In this document: positions 20,596 through 29,442 of the stretch, piece by piece
How the letters are laid out: every line of letters begins with the position of its first letter
Numbering within the stretch: position 1 is the stretch's first letter
Assembly: GCF_008065375.1 (NCBI RefSeq)
Contig: NZ_VJYI01000008.1
Coordinates: 310,001-374,000 of the forward strand
Reading direction: 5' to 3'
DNA from: Nonomuraea sp. SYSU D8015
GTDB lineage: Bacteria; Actinomycetota; Actinomycetes; Streptosporangiales; Streptosporangiaceae
Length of the DNA: 64,000 nucleotides
Position numbers and translations under genes: made by a program
Notes under the pieces: generated by a model
Told to the model about the DNA's origin: nothing
Database searches by the model: none
Seen by the model: only the letters and a program-made list of their open reading frames with translations

Positions 20596-21446
20596 AGACG
20601 ATGAAGCGGTCGGCGCTGTCGCTGTCGCGGAGCGCGGGCAGGGTCACGGCGGGGGCGCGGATGCTGCCGTCGTTCCTGATCGCGGGGGCGCAGCGGTGCG
20701 GCACCACGTCGATGTACCGGGCGCTGGCGCAGCACCCGCTGCTGCTCAAGCCGGTGCTGCACAAGGGGGTCCACTACTTCGACGTCGCCTACTGGCGCGG
20801 GCTGTCCTGGTATCAGGGGCATTTCCCGCTGCGGGTCAGCGCGGCGCTGCTCGGACACCGGTACGGCGCCCGCGCGCAGGCGTTCGAGTCGTCCCCCTAC
20901 TACCTGTTCCATCCGCTGGCCGGCGAGCGCATCGCGGCCGATCTGCCCGGGGTGAAGCTGATCGTGCTGGTCCGCGATCCGGTCGAGCGCGCCTGCTCGG
21001 CCCACGCCCACGAGCTGGCCCGCGGCTACGAGACGGAGTCGCACTTCGAGTACGCGATCGAGCTGGAGTCGCGGCGGCTGGCGGGGGCCGAGGAACTGCT
21101 GCGCCAGTCACCGTACGCGCTGCACCGCTCCCACCGCCACCACGCCTACCTGGCCCGGGGCCGCTACGCCGACCAGCTCGACCGGCTGGAGCCGTTCTTC
21201 GGGCCGGACCGGATCCTGGTGCTGGACAGCCACCGGTTCTTCGAGGACCCCGAGCAGGTCTACGACCGGGTGCTGGAGTTCCTGGGGATGCCGCATCTGG
21301 GCTATCCCACGTTCGAGCGGCACAACGGCCGGTCGTTGCCGCGGCCGGTGCCGCCGGCGCTCTGGCGGGCGCTGCGGGACCACTTCGAGGCGTACGACGC
21401 GCGGCTGGTGCGGTGGCTGGGCGAGGAGCCGTCGTGGCGGCGGTGA
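20592..21446 (+). CDS. PAPS-dependent sulfotransferase 1
   Basis: A 284-residue carbohydrate-type sulfotransferase. The 5'-phosphosulfate loop is FLIAGAQRCGTTSMYRAL (about 29-46) and the 3'-phosphate-binding element is LIVLVRDPVERACSAHAHE (about 122-140). PYYLFHPLAGERI and FGPDRILVLDSHRFFEDP follow the heparan-sulfate-sulfotransferase-like pattern. There is no clear signal peptide, so it should act on cytoplasmic lipid-linked sugars. The ATG overlaps the previous stop (ATGA). PAPS would come from the cysC and cysDN products encoded either side. Confidence 0.9.
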   Translation: MKTMKRSALSLSRSAGRVTAGARMLPSFLIAGAQRCGTTSMYRALAQHPLLLKPVLHKGVHYFDVAYWRGLSWYQGHFPLRVSAALLGHRYGARAQAFESSPYYLFHPLAGERIAADLPGVKLIVLVRDPVERACSAHAHELARGYETESHFEYAIELESRRLAGAEELLRQSPYALHRSHRHHAYLARGRYADQLDRLEPFFGPDRILVLDSHRFFEDPEQVYDRVLEFLGMPHLGYPTFERHNGRSLPRPVPPALWRALRDHFEAYDARLVRWLGEEPSWRR

Positions 21447-22702
21447 CGCGGGTTCCCGCGAGGGTGGCGCGGGGCGGGATCGCGGGCGTGGCCGGGGCGG
21501 GGCTCTCGGCGCTGGCGCAGTTCGTGCTGGTGGTGATCGTGACCAGGGCGTTCACCGCGGCAGAGGCCGGGGGGTTCTTCGCGGTGACCGCCGTGGTGCT
21601 CATGGCGGCGGGGATCGCCAAGCTGGATGCGGGCAACGGGCTGGTGTACTTCATCGCGCGAGCGGAGACGTACGGCTATCGCGGCATTTCTGGATATATC
21701 CGGGCGGCGCTCGTGCCCTGCGCGGTGATGGCGTGCGTGGCCTCGGTCGTCCTCTACCCGCACGTGGGGATGGTCGCGGCGGTCCTGCCGGTCATGGTGC
21801 TGGGTGACGTGCTCCTGGCGGCCACCCGGGGCTTCGGGAGCATGCGGGCGACGGTGCTCCTGGACGGGGTGCTGCTGCCTGCCGCGCAGCTCGTCCTGGT
21901 CGCCGGCGTGGCCGTGGCGGGGGCGGCCGAGTGGCTGCCGGTGGCGTGGGGGCTGCCGTACGTGCCGGTGCTGGTCCTGGCGGCGGCCGGGCTGCGGGGG
22001 CGGGTGCCGCGGAGCCCGTACCTGCCGGGGACGGGACGCGACCTGTGGCGGCACACCGCTCCGCGGTCGCTCGCCGGAGCGATCCAGGCGGTGTTCCAGC
22101 GGGTGGACGTCGTGATCGTGGCCGTGCTGGCCGGGCCCGCGCAGGCCGCCGTCTACACGGCCGCCACGCGGTTCAAGGTCGTCGGGCAGCTGGCCAACCA
22201 GGGGCTGGCGCAGGCCGCGCAGGCGCGGCTGGTCGCCGCCCTCGCCGACGGGGAGCCGGCGCGGGCGAGGGAGCTGTACCAGACCACGACGGCCTGGCTG
22301 GTGCTGCTGACGTGGCCGGTCTGGCTGGCGTACGCGGCGCTGGCGCCGTGGCTGCTGCGCCTGTTCGGTCCCTCGTACGCGTCGGCGGCGCCGGTGGCGC
22401 TCGTGCTGGCCGGAACCATGATGGTGGCCACCGCCTGCGGGATGGTCGACGTCGTGCTCACCGCCGCCGGGCACACCGGGGCGAGCCTGCTCAACCTGCT
22501 GGCGGCGGTCGCCTGCACGCTGGCGCTCGACCTCGCCCTCATCCCCGCGTACGGGGCCCTGGGCGCGGTCGCCGGCTGGTCGGGCGGCGTGCTCGTCAAG
22601 AACCTGCTCCCGCTGTGGCAGCTCCACCGCCGCTACGGCCTGCGCCCGTTCGGCCGCCACACCCTGGCGGCGGTACGCCTGCGTACGTGGGCGGCGGCAT
22701 GA
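21434..22702 (+). CDS. Wzx-like polysaccharide flippase
   Basis: A 422-residue membrane protein of the MATE/polysaccharide-transport superfamily with about twelve hydrophobic helices, expected to flip lipid-linked oligosaccharide across the membrane. The N-terminal GGIAGVAGAGLSALAQFVLV and FTAAEAGGFFAVTAVVLM resemble Wzx helices 1 and 2, and DVVIVAVLAGPAQAAVYTAATRF is the usual middle segment. The GTG at 21434 is chosen because GAGGAG stands 5 bases before it; a second GTG at 21443 overlaps the upstream stop. Gene order wzy, sulfotransferase, wzx supports the role. Confidence 0.85.
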   Translation: MAAVTRVPARVARGGIAGVAGAGLSALAQFVLVVIVTRAFTAAEAGGFFAVTAVVLMAAGIAKLDAGNGLVYFIARAETYGYRGISGYIRAALVPCAVMACVASVVLYPHVGMVAAVLPVMVLGDVLLAATRGFGSMRATVLLDGVLLPAAQLVLVAGVAVAGAAEWLPVAWGLPYVPVLVLAAAGLRGRVPRSPYLPGTGRDLWRHTAPRSLAGAIQAVFQRVDVVIVAVLAGPAQAAVYTAATRFKVVGQLANQGLAQAAQARLVAALADGEPARARELYQTTTAWLVLLTWPVWLAYAALAPWLLRLFGPSYASAAPVALVLAGTMMVATACGMVDVVLTAAGHTGASLLNLLAAVACTLALDLALIPAYGALGAVAGWSGGVLVKNLLPLWQLHRRYGLRPFGRHTLAAVRLRTWAAA

Positions 22703-23595
22703 CGGCCCCAGTCCTGGTGACCGGGCTGCCGAGGAGCGGCACCAGCTGGACCGGCAAGATGCTCGCGGCCGGCGGCGAGCTGATCTACGTCAACGAGCCC
22801 CTCAACCCCCAGCATCCGCCCGGCCGCTGCCCCGGTGTGCTGCGGGCCGAGGTGACCCACAGGTTCCAGTACATCTGCGACGACAACGCGGACTCCTGGT
22901 TGCCCGCCTTCCGCGACACGGTCGCCCTGCGTTACCACTGGCTGGCCGAGCTGCGCGCGAACCACTCCCCTTACGACCTGGCCCGCCTGCTCCGGTACGG
23001 CACTGCCTTCGCGTACGGCCGCCTGGCCGGGCGGCGGGCGCTGCTCGACGACCCGTTCGCGGTGCTCAGCGCCGGCTGGTTCGCCCGGCGGCTCGGCTGC
23101 AGGGTGATCGCGCTGGTGCGTGACCCGGTGTCGTTCGTGGCGAGCTGGCGGCGGCTCGGCTGGACGGTCGGCTTCCGCGAGCTCCTGGACCAGCCGCTGC
23201 TGGTACGCGACCACCCTGAGCTGCTGACCCTCGACGACTCACAGGACGCCGTCGCCAAGACGGCCGCCCTGTGGCGGGTCACCCACACGATCCTCGGCCG
23301 GACGCCGGGGATTCTGCTCACGTCGTACGAGTCCCTGGCCGCCGATCCGATCGCGGGCTTCCGCCGCCTGTACGCCTACGCGGGCCTCACCTGGACGCCG
23401 GCCGCCGAACGCCGCATCGCCAGGGCGTGCACCGGCCCCGCGCGGGAGGGGGGTTTCCGCTGGTCGGGCCTGTCCCGTACGGCGTACCGGCGGATGGACT
23501 CCCGCCGAGCGCTCGAGGGTGCCGCCCGCGGCCTCAGCCCCGAGGACGCGGCCCGCGTGCGTGCCCTGGCCCTGCCGCGAACCACCCTGCCGTGA
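22699..23595 (+). CDS. PAPS-dependent sulfotransferase 2
   Basis: A 298-residue sulfotransferase. The 5'-phosphosulfate loop VTGLPRSGTSWTGKMLAAG opens the protein (about 6-24), and ALVRDPVSFVASWRRLGW (about 138-155) supplies the 3'-phosphate-binding Arg and Ser. LLTSYESLAADPIAGFRRLY is a further family element. The Asn/Pro-rich NEPLNPQHPPG differs from sulfotransferase 1, suggesting a different acceptor. The ATG overlaps the wzx stop. It is the last gene of the plus-strand operon and overlaps the convergent glycosyltransferase by 62 bases. Confidence 0.9.
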   Translation: MTAPVLVTGLPRSGTSWTGKMLAAGGELIYVNEPLNPQHPPGRCPGVLRAEVTHRFQYICDDNADSWLPAFRDTVALRYHWLAELRANHSPYDLARLLRYGTAFAYGRLAGRRALLDDPFAVLSAGWFARRLGCRVIALVRDPVSFVASWRRLGWTVGFRELLDQPLLVRDHPELLTLDDSQDAVAKTAALWRVTHTILGRTPGILLTSYESLAADPIAGFRRLYAYAGLTWTPAAERRIARACTGPAREGGFRWSGLSRTAYRRMDSRRALEGAARGLSPEDAARVRALALPRTTLP

Positions 23596-24475
23596 GCCGC
23601 TCGGCCGTGAACCCACCCGCCCTGAGCCGCTCGGCCAGGCTCCGGCCCAGCAGCCGCACGGCGAACGGCAGGTCGTCGACCAGGTAGCGGCGTGCCAGCC
23701 GCCCGGGCTCGCTGCCGAGCCGGAACGCCCACTCCAGCCCCGCCCGCCGCATCCACTCCGGCGCCCGGGGGGCCGTCCCCGCCGCGAAGGCGATCGCCGC
23801 CCCGCAGCCCAGGAACCACGCGCCGGGCAGCCCTCCCCGCAGGTCGGCGATGAGCCGGTCCTGGCGCGGGAAGCCGAGCCCCACGAAGACGAGCCGGGGG
23901 CGCGCGGCGATCACCTTCCGCCGCACGAGGTCGCGTCCCGCCGGGGTGGTGTCGAAGCCGTAGGGCGGCGCGTGGGCACCGCAGACCCGCAGTGCCGGGA
24001 AGCGGCTCGTGAGCTCGCGGGCGGCCTGCTGCGGAGCGCCCTGGGGGCCGCCGAGCAGGTATACCGGCCAGCCCCGGCGGGCGGCCAGCTCGCTGAGCGC
24101 CCAGATGAGGTCGGCGCCGGTGACGCGCTCCGGCAGCGGCGTGCCGAGGATCCTGGCGGCCCACACCAGGGGCATCCCGTCGGCCACCACCAGCTCGGCG
24201 GCCCACACGAGCTCCATGAGCGAGGGATCGGCGGTGGCGAGCCGGCAGATGTCGACGTTGGGGGTGACGATGTGGCCGCCCCGGCCCGCCTCCAGCGCGG
24301 CGGCGACGCGGCGCACCACCTGCTCCTCGGTGAGCGCGTCCACCCCGACGCCGCCCACCCGCGTCCGCCCGTCTGCGGCCGCAGGCTCGTGCTGGTCGAC
24401 GGAGGCTCCGGTCTCGGGCGCGGGCTCGGGACGTGAGGGGGTCGAGTGGCCGGTTGCCGCCTGTGACGTGCTCAA
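23534..24475 (-). CDS. WecG/TagA/CpsF family glycosyltransferase
   Basis: A GT26-family enzyme of up to 313 residues that adds a sugar to a lipid-linked acceptor during surface glycan assembly. Core motifs are GGHIVTPNVDICRLA, LVVADGMPLVWAARILG, RVTGADLIWAL and PRLVFVGLGFPRQDRLI. The TTG at 24475 overlaps the stop of the upstream gene (TTGA) and is taken as the start by coupling. An in-frame GTG at 24358 would drop a non-conserved 39-residue lead. The C-terminus REPLAC-like tail is replaced by an Arg/Gly-rich end that overlaps sulfotransferase 2. Confidence 0.88.
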   Translation of the reverse strand: MSTSQAATGHSTPSRPEPAPETGASVDQHEPAAADGRTRVGGVGVDALTEEQVVRRVAAALEAGRGGHIVTPNVDICRLATADPSLMELVWAAELVVADGMPLVWAARILGTPLPERVTGADLIWALSELAARRGWPVYLLGGPQGAPQQAARELTSRFPALRVCGAHAPPYGFDTTPAGRDLVRRKVIAARPRLVFVGLGFPRQDRLIADLRGGLPGAWFLGCGAAIAFAAGTAPRAPEWMRRAGLEWAFRLGSEPGRLARRYLVDDLPFAVRLLGRSLAERLRAGGFTAERLTAGWFAAGPGHARGPRPRG

Positions 24476-25416
24476 ATGCCGTGCCCCCGGTTGTGCAGCA
24501 TCGAGACCACGGCGCGGGCGGGGACGAGCCCGGCCGCCACCGCCAGCGCGATCGGCGCGCGGGGCTCGCCGAGGCGGGCCGCGAACGTGCGCAAGGCCCA
24601 GCGGGCGGCCTCGCGCCGGTGCCCGAGCGCGGCGTGACCGAAGGCCAGTTGGCCGTAGACCCGCGCCGCGCCGCGCGAGTCCACGGCCAGCTCGGGGTGC
24701 CGGGCGAGCATCCAGTCGAGCCCGGCGATGCGGTCCGCCCAGCGGGCGGCGTAGTGGGATCCGCCCCACCGCACCCGGACCAGCGGCCGGTCGACGTAGG
24801 CGATCGGGCGCCGCTTGGCCGCGCGCAGCGCCAGGTCCCAGTCTTCGTTCTGTCCTGCGGGCGCGCTCTCGTCGGCCCACAGCCGGCCGCGCTCGAACAG
24901 GAACGTCGAGGAGTGGACCATCACCATGCGGGAGCGTACGAGATCGGCCGCGGTGACGGCGGGGACGCCGGCGAGCCTGGCCACGCGGTGGCGCCCGTGC
25001 TCGACCTCGATGCCGCAGCTGGCGAACTCGGCGCCGTCCCGAAGCGCCTGGACCTGGGCGGCGAGCTTGCCGGGCAGCCAGACGTCGTCGTCGTCGCAGA
25101 AGGCCACGAGGTCGGTGTCGCAGGCGTCGACGCCGGTGTTGCGCGCTCCCGGAAGGCCGGGTGTGCGCGAGTTGGGGAGCACCCGGACGGGGCCGGACAC
25201 GCCGGCGAGTTGCGCCGCGACGTCCCGGCATGCCGTGCCATCCGGTGGGGCGCCCTGCTGGGCCGGGACATCCACCGGAACGCCCTCTTGGGCCGGGGTG
25301 TCCACGACGACCACCACGGAGACCGGCCAGTCCTGGGCCAGCGCGGCCTCGACGGCCTCGCGCAGCGGGACGGGGCGGTCGCCGCGGGTCGGGATCACCA
25401 CGCCGACGGGCCTCAC
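24472..25416 (-). CDS. Family 2 glycosyltransferase
   Basis: A 314-residue GT-A fold glycosyltransferase. The nucleotide-sugar-binding start VVIPTRGDRPVPLREAVEAAL (about 5-25), the acceptor region PGLPGARNTGVDACDTDLVAF and the metal-binding acidic cluster CDDDDVWLPGKL are present, followed by NEDWDLALRAAKR, which holds a plausible catalytic Asp. The GTG at 25416 overlaps the stop of sulfotransferase 3 (GTGA) and follows a GGGGGGTGG stretch, so it is preferred over the long upstream frame. It should add one residue of the repeat unit; donor sugar unknown. Confidence 0.88.
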   Translation of the reverse strand: MRPVGVVIPTRGDRPVPLREAVEAALAQDWPVSVVVVVDTPAQEGVPVDVPAQQGAPPDGTACRDVAAQLAGVSGPVRVLPNSRTPGLPGARNTGVDACDTDLVAFCDDDDVWLPGKLAAQVQALRDGAEFASCGIEVEHGRHRVARLAGVPAVTAADLVRSRMVMVHSSTFLFERGRLWADESAPAGQNEDWDLALRAAKRRPIAYVDRPLVRVRWGGSHYAARWADRIAGLDWMLARHPELAVDSRGAARVYGQLAFGHAALGHRREAARWALRTFAARLGEPRAPIALAVAAGLVPARAVVSMLHNRGHGI

Positions 25417-26342
25417 GCCGCCACCCCCCAGTATCCGTACCTGACCCTGAGCGGCCACGTGAGTGTGTTGACCACCCGCCGGTCGCCGTCGCCCAGCCCC
25501 GTCGCCCACGAGTCGTCACGCCGCAGCTCCACGCGTCCCACGTGGAAACGCATCGGGTTGCCGGAGACGGTGTGCGAGGGCCCGAGCCAGGCGGTCCGGC
25601 CGTCCACGAACGGGAGCTCCGGCCCGGCGGCCAGGCCGAGCTCGCGGGCCAGCGCCGTGAGCGTGGGCCCGGGGTCGGCGAGCAGGTCCTCGTAGCGGAC
25701 GGTGGTGACCCACGCCCCACGCCGTGCGAGCAGCTCCAGCGCGGCGTTCTGGGCCGTCCAGTGCAGCGCCGTGCGGGCGGGCCCCCAGCGGGTCATGGGC
25801 CGCCCGTCCTCGGGGCGCGCCACGGTCCTGTCCCACGAATGGGCCACGGCCCGCGGGTCCCTGACCACGTGGACCACGCGCACGTCCACGCCGCAGGTCA
25901 CCAGGCAGCAGGCCAGCGAGGCGTGCTTGCTGGAGTCGATCACGACCTGGGCGTCCGTGGCATCGTAGAGCAGCCGGTAGGCCCGCGCGTATTCGGCCAG
26001 GTCGGGGTGGGCGATGCGGGCGATCCTGCGGGTGCGGTCGACCCGGTACCGCAGCGCCAGGACCCGCTCCGCCAGCCGCCTGCTCCACCCGCCGAACGCC
26101 CGCTCCCCCACCTGCCGCCAGAAGGCGCAGGCGGGAAAGGGCACGCCGCACCCGCAGAGCTCCTCCGCGAGCACTCCGCGCTCCCAGAGGTGCACGACCT
26201 CACCGAGCGCGACCACGCCCGGCAGCTCGCCGAGGAGCCTTTCGAGCAGCGTGGTGCCGCTGCGGCCCAAACCGCCGAGGTAGATCACCCGGGTGGTGCT
26301 TGCGCGATCGGTCACGGAGTCGGGCTTTCGCGTCGTGAACAC
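25413..26342 (-). CDS. PAPS-dependent sulfotransferase 3
   Basis: A sulfotransferase of up to 309 residues. The 5'-phosphosulfate loop is YLGGLGRSGTTLLERLLGEL (about 21-40), and VRVVHVVRDPRAVAHSWDR supplies the 3'-phosphate site; VVIDSSKHASLACCL is typical of this branch. A CGCGVPFPACAFW segment has closely spaced cysteines, which could bind metal or form a disulfide. GTG at 26342 is used; an in-frame GTG at 26315 is also possible. It leads into the two glycosyltransferases on the minus strand and follows cysN after 65 bases. Confidence 0.88.
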   Translation of the reverse strand: MFTTRKPDSVTDRASTTRVIYLGGLGRSGTTLLERLLGELPGVVALGEVVHLWERGVLAEELCGCGVPFPACAFWRQVGERAFGGWSRRLAERVLALRYRVDRTRRIARIAHPDLAEYARAYRLLYDATDAQVVIDSSKHASLACCLVTCGVDVRVVHVVRDPRAVAHSWDRTVARPEDGRPMTRWGPARTALHWTAQNAALELLARRGAWVTTVRYEDLLADPGPTLTALARELGLAAGPELPFVDGRTAWLGPSHTVSGNPMRFHVGRVELRRDDSWATGLGDGDRRVVNTLTWPLRVRYGYWGVAA

Positions 26343-26407
26343 GGAACGCGAAGACCCTAGCGCGGAGCGTTACCAGAGGGTCGGTGAACTGCGAAAAGAT
26401 CTACCGT

Positions 26408-27670
26408 TCAGCGCACGTCCATGATCATGCCGGCGGCGACCGTGCCGTTGGTGGCCTCGTCGATCAGGATGAACCCGCCCGTGAGCCGGTTGCGGCCGTA
26501 GTCGTCCACGAACAGCGGCTGGGTGACCCGCAGCGACACCCGGCCGATCTCGTTGAGGCCGAGCGACGTCGCCTCCTCGTCCCGGTGCAGGGTGTTGACG
26601 TCAAGCCGGTAGTGCAGGTCGCGCACCAGGGCGCGGGCCGTACGGGTGGTGTGCTTGATCGTCAGCTTGGAGCGCGGCGTCAGCTTGAGACCGTCGGTCA
26701 TCCAGCAGACCATCGCCTCCAGCTCCTGCGCCACGTGCGGCTGGTTGTTGGGCCGGGCGATCATGTCGCCGCGCGAGATGTCGATGTCGTCCTCGAAGCG
26801 CAGCGTCACCGACATGGGTGGGAACGCCTCCTCCACCGGGCCGTCGAACGTGTCGATCGAGGCGATCCGCGTGGTCAGCCCCGACGGCAGGTGCACGACC
26901 TCGTCGCCCGGCTTCAGGACGCCGCCGGCGACCTGCCCCGCGTAGCCGCGGTAGTCGTGGAAGGCGTGATCGGTGGCGCGCTGGGGGCGGATGACGTACT
27001 GCACGGGGAAGCGCACGTCGGTGAGGTTGCGGTCGGAGGCGATGTGCACGTTCTCCAAGTGGTGCAGCAGCGACGTGCCCTGGTACCACGGCGTGTTCTC
27101 CGAGCGGGAGACCACGTTGTCGCCGTGCAGCGCGGAGATCGGGATGAAGGTCAGGTCGGCCACGTTGAGCTTGGAGGCGAACGCCGTGAACTCCTCCCTG
27201 ATCTCCTCGAACCGCTCCTGCGAGTAGTCCACCAGGTCCATCTTGTTGACGGCGAGGACCAGGTGCGGCACGCGCAGCAGCGAGGTCAGGAACGCGTGCC
27301 GGCGCGACTGCTCCAGCACGCCCTTGCGGGCGTCGATGAGGATGATCGCCAGGTCGGCCGTGGAGGCGCCGGTGACCATGTTGCGGGTGTACTGGATGTG
27401 GCCGGGGGTGTCGGCGATGATGAACTTCCGGCGCGGCGTCGCGAAGTAGCGGTACGCCACGTCGATCGTGATCCCCTGCTCCCGCTCGGCCCGCAGCCCG
27501 TCGGTGAGCAGCGACAGATCGGTGTATTCGGTGCCCCGGTCGCGCGAGGTCCGCTCGACGGCCTCGAGTTGGTCCTCGAAGATCGCCTTGGAGTCGTAGA
27601 GCAAGCGTCCGATGAGGGTGGACTTGCCGTCGTCGACGCTTCCCGCGGTGGCAAAGCGAAGAATGTCCAT
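26408..27670 (-). CDS. cysN: Sulfate adenylyltransferase subunit 1 (GTPase)
   Basis: A 420-residue EF-Tu-like GTPase that drives APS synthesis with CysD. GTP-binding motifs are AGSVDDGKSTLIGRLL (G1), DTPGHIQYTRNM (G3) and NKMDL (G4), followed by beta-barrel domains. It is a stand-alone CysN, not the CysNC fusion known from mycobacteria, in agreement with the separate APS kinase gene at 13659. Its ATG overlaps the cysD stop by one base (TAATG), giving strict coupling of the two subunits. Confidence 0.96.
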   Translation of the reverse strand: MDILRFATAGSVDDGKSTLIGRLLYDSKAIFEDQLEAVERTSRDRGTEYTDLSLLTDGLRAEREQGITIDVAYRYFATPRRKFIIADTPGHIQYTRNMVTGASTADLAIILIDARKGVLEQSRRHAFLTSLLRVPHLVLAVNKMDLVDYSQERFEEIREEFTAFASKLNVADLTFIPISALHGDNVVSRSENTPWYQGTSLLHHLENVHIASDRNLTDVRFPVQYVIRPQRATDHAFHDYRGYAGQVAGGVLKPGDEVVHLPSGLTTRIASIDTFDGPVEEAFPPMSVTLRFEDDIDISRGDMIARPNNQPHVAQELEAMVCWMTDGLKLTPRSKLTIKHTTRTARALVRDLHYRLDVNTLHRDEEATSLGLNEIGRVSLRVTQPLFVDDYGRNRLTGGFILIDEATNGTVAAGMIMDVR

Positions 27671-28584
27671 TAGAAGTAGCCCTCTCGCTTGCGGTCCTCC
27701 ATGGCGGCCTCGGAGGAGCGGTCGTCGGCCCGGGTGGCCCCGCGCTCGGTGATCCGGGTGGCCGCGATCTCCTCGATGATCTCCTCGACCGTGGCGGCCG
27801 TGGACTGCACGGCGCCGGTGCAGGTCATGTCACCCACGGTGCGGTAGCGCACCACGGCCTCGAACAGCGGCTCGTCCTCGCCGCGCTGCACCACGTCGGA
27901 GTCGGGCAGCAGCATGCCGTCGCGCTCGAAGACCTTGCGGGTGTGGGCGAAGTAGATGGAGGGGATCTCGATGCCCTCGCGCCTGATGTAGTCCCAGACG
28001 TCGAGCTCCGTCCAGTTGGACAGCGGGAAGACGCGGATGTGCTCGCCCTTGCGGATGCGCGCGTTGTAGAGGTTCCACAGCTCGGGGCGCTGGTTCTTCG
28101 GATCCCACTGGCCGAAGTCGTCGCGGAAGGAGAACACGCGCTCCTTGGCGCGCGCCTTCTCCTCGTCGCGCCTGGCGCCGCCGAACACGGCGTCGAACTC
28201 GTGCTCCTCGATGGCGTCCAGCAGCGTGGTGGTCTGCAGCCGGTTGCGCGAGGCGCGCCGCCCGGTCTCCTCCACGACGCGGCCCTGGTCGATGGAGTCC
28301 TGAACGCTGGCCACGATCAGGCGAGCGCCCAGCTCGGCGGCGCGGCGATCGCGGAACTCGATGACCTCGTCGAAGTTGTGGCCGGTGTCGACGTGCATGA
28401 GGGGAAACGGGATGGCCGCGGGCCAGAACGCCTTCTCCGCGATGCGGAGCATGACGATCGAGTCCTTGCCCCCGGAGAAGAGCAGACACGGACGCTCGAA
28501 CTCGGCCGCCACCTCGCGCATGATGTGGATGGCCTCGGCTTCGAGTACGTCGAGCTGCGACGTCGTGTAGTCGCGCTGGAGCAT
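27670..28584 (-). CDS. cysD: Sulfate adenylyltransferase subunit 2
   Basis: A 304-residue PP-loop enzyme that transfers AMP from ATP to sulfate, forming APS, in complex with CysN. The PP-loop is CLLFSGGKDSIVMLRIAEKAF (about 33-53). PFPLMHVDTGHNFDEVIEFRD, FGGARRDEEKARAKER and FPLSNWTELDVWDYI are standard CysD signatures. The C-terminus ends in EDRKREGYF, as usual. It lies 18 bases below cysQ and overlaps cysN. No PAPS or APS reductase gene is found nearby, so the output here looks directed at PAPS use. Confidence 0.97.
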   Translation of the reverse strand: MLQRDYTTSQLDVLEAEAIHIMREVAAEFERPCLLFSGGKDSIVMLRIAEKAFWPAAIPFPLMHVDTGHNFDEVIEFRDRRAAELGARLIVASVQDSIDQGRVVEETGRRASRNRLQTTTLLDAIEEHEFDAVFGGARRDEEKARAKERVFSFRDDFGQWDPKNQRPELWNLYNARIRKGEHIRVFPLSNWTELDVWDYIRREGIEIPSIYFAHTRKVFERDGMLLPDSDVVQRGEDEPLFEAVVRYRTVGDMTCTGAVQSTAATVEEIIEEIAATRITERGATRADDRSSEAAMEDRKREGYF

Positions 28585-28602
28585 GGGAGCTTCCTCCGGC
28601 GT

Positions 28603-29442
28603 TTAGCGGTGCAGGTCCCGAATCCCGGCGAGCAGGGATGCCGCCAGCTCCGGTAGGGAAACCAGAATATCCGGTAGTGACGGGTCGGCTTGGTTGTAGG
28701 TGAGCGCCGCGCCGTCGATGCGGCTGGCGTGGGCTCCGGCGGCCAGGGCGACGGCGACCGGCGCGGCGGAGTCCCATTCGTACTGGCCGCCGGCGTGCAC
28801 GTACGCCTCGACCTCGCCGGTGAGCACGGCGGAGATCTTGGCCCCCGCCGAGCCGATCGGCACCAGGTCGGCGCCCAGGAGATAGGCGAGCTTCTGGACG
28901 AACTCCGGCGGCCTGGTGCGGCTCACCGCGATGCGGAAGCGGCCGCCGTCGAAGGCGGGCGGCTTGGGCGGCTCGGCGGTGGTCAGCGTGCGCCCCTGGG
29001 CGGGCAGCGCCACCGCGCCCGCGGTCAGCCGGCCGCCCTCCCACAGCGCCACGTGAACGGCCCAGTCGGCCCGGCCCTCTGCTGCGCCTATGGTCGCGCT
29101 CCCTACGGCCCCGTCTTGGTCACGCAGGCTGCCGCTTCCGGGGCCTACTCGCCGCTCCGCGAACTCACGGGTGCCGTCGAGCGGGTCCACGATCCACACC
29201 CGGTCGGCCTTGAGCCTGCGCGGGTCCAGCCGCTCCTCGCGGGTGGCCTCCTCCGACAGCACGCTGTCGCTGGGCCGCAGCCGGGCCAGGGACTCCATGA
29301 GGAAGACGTGGGAGGCCCGGTCGCCCTCGGCCTTCAACGCGGGCTGATCGCCGAACCCCAAGCGCTCGCGAATCCGCAGCAGTCTCTCGCCTGCCTCGGT
29401 CGCCAGGTCGGCGGCGAGCGCGTGGTCGTCGCGAATCGTCAT
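28603..29442 (-). CDS. cysQ: 3'(2'),5'-bisphosphate nucleotidase CysQ with an insertion
   Basis: A 279-residue inositol-monophosphatase-fold enzyme that degrades PAP, the product of sulfotransferases, to AMP. Metal-binding motifs are SEEATREE, VDPLDGTREF and YEWDSAAPVAVALAAGAH. Just after DPLDGTREFAE an extra 26 residues (RRVGPG to IGAAE) interrupt the segment that normally runs directly into GRADWAVHVALW. The reading frame stays open, so it may still work. ATG at 29442 overlaps the stop of the glycosylphosphotransferase by one base. Placed between an initiating transferase and cysDN, it fits a glycan-sulfation unit. Confidence 0.92.
   Translation of the reverse strand: MTIRDDHALAADLATEAGERLLRIRERLGFGDQPALKAEGDRASHVFLMESLARLRPSDSVLSEEATREERLDPRRLKADRVWIVDPLDGTREFAERRVGPGSGSLRDQDGAVGSATIGAAEGRADWAVHVALWEGGRLTAGAVALPAQGRTLTTAEPPKPPAFDGGRFRIAVSRTRPPEFVQKLAYLLGADLVPIGSAGAKISAVLTGEVEAYVHAGGQYEWDSAAPVAVALAAGAHASRIDGAALTYNQADPSLPDILVSLPELAASLLAGIRDLHR
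29077..29154. other. 78-bp in-frame insertion inside cysQ
   Basis: A 26-codon segment splits a conserved stretch of CysQ. It carries 7-base inverted arms GGCCCCG (29107-29113) and CGGGGCC (29139-29145), and GAG stands at both ends on the coding strand. It looks like a small palindromic repeat element fixed in frame; copies elsewhere in the genome cannot be checked here. Confidence 0.5.
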
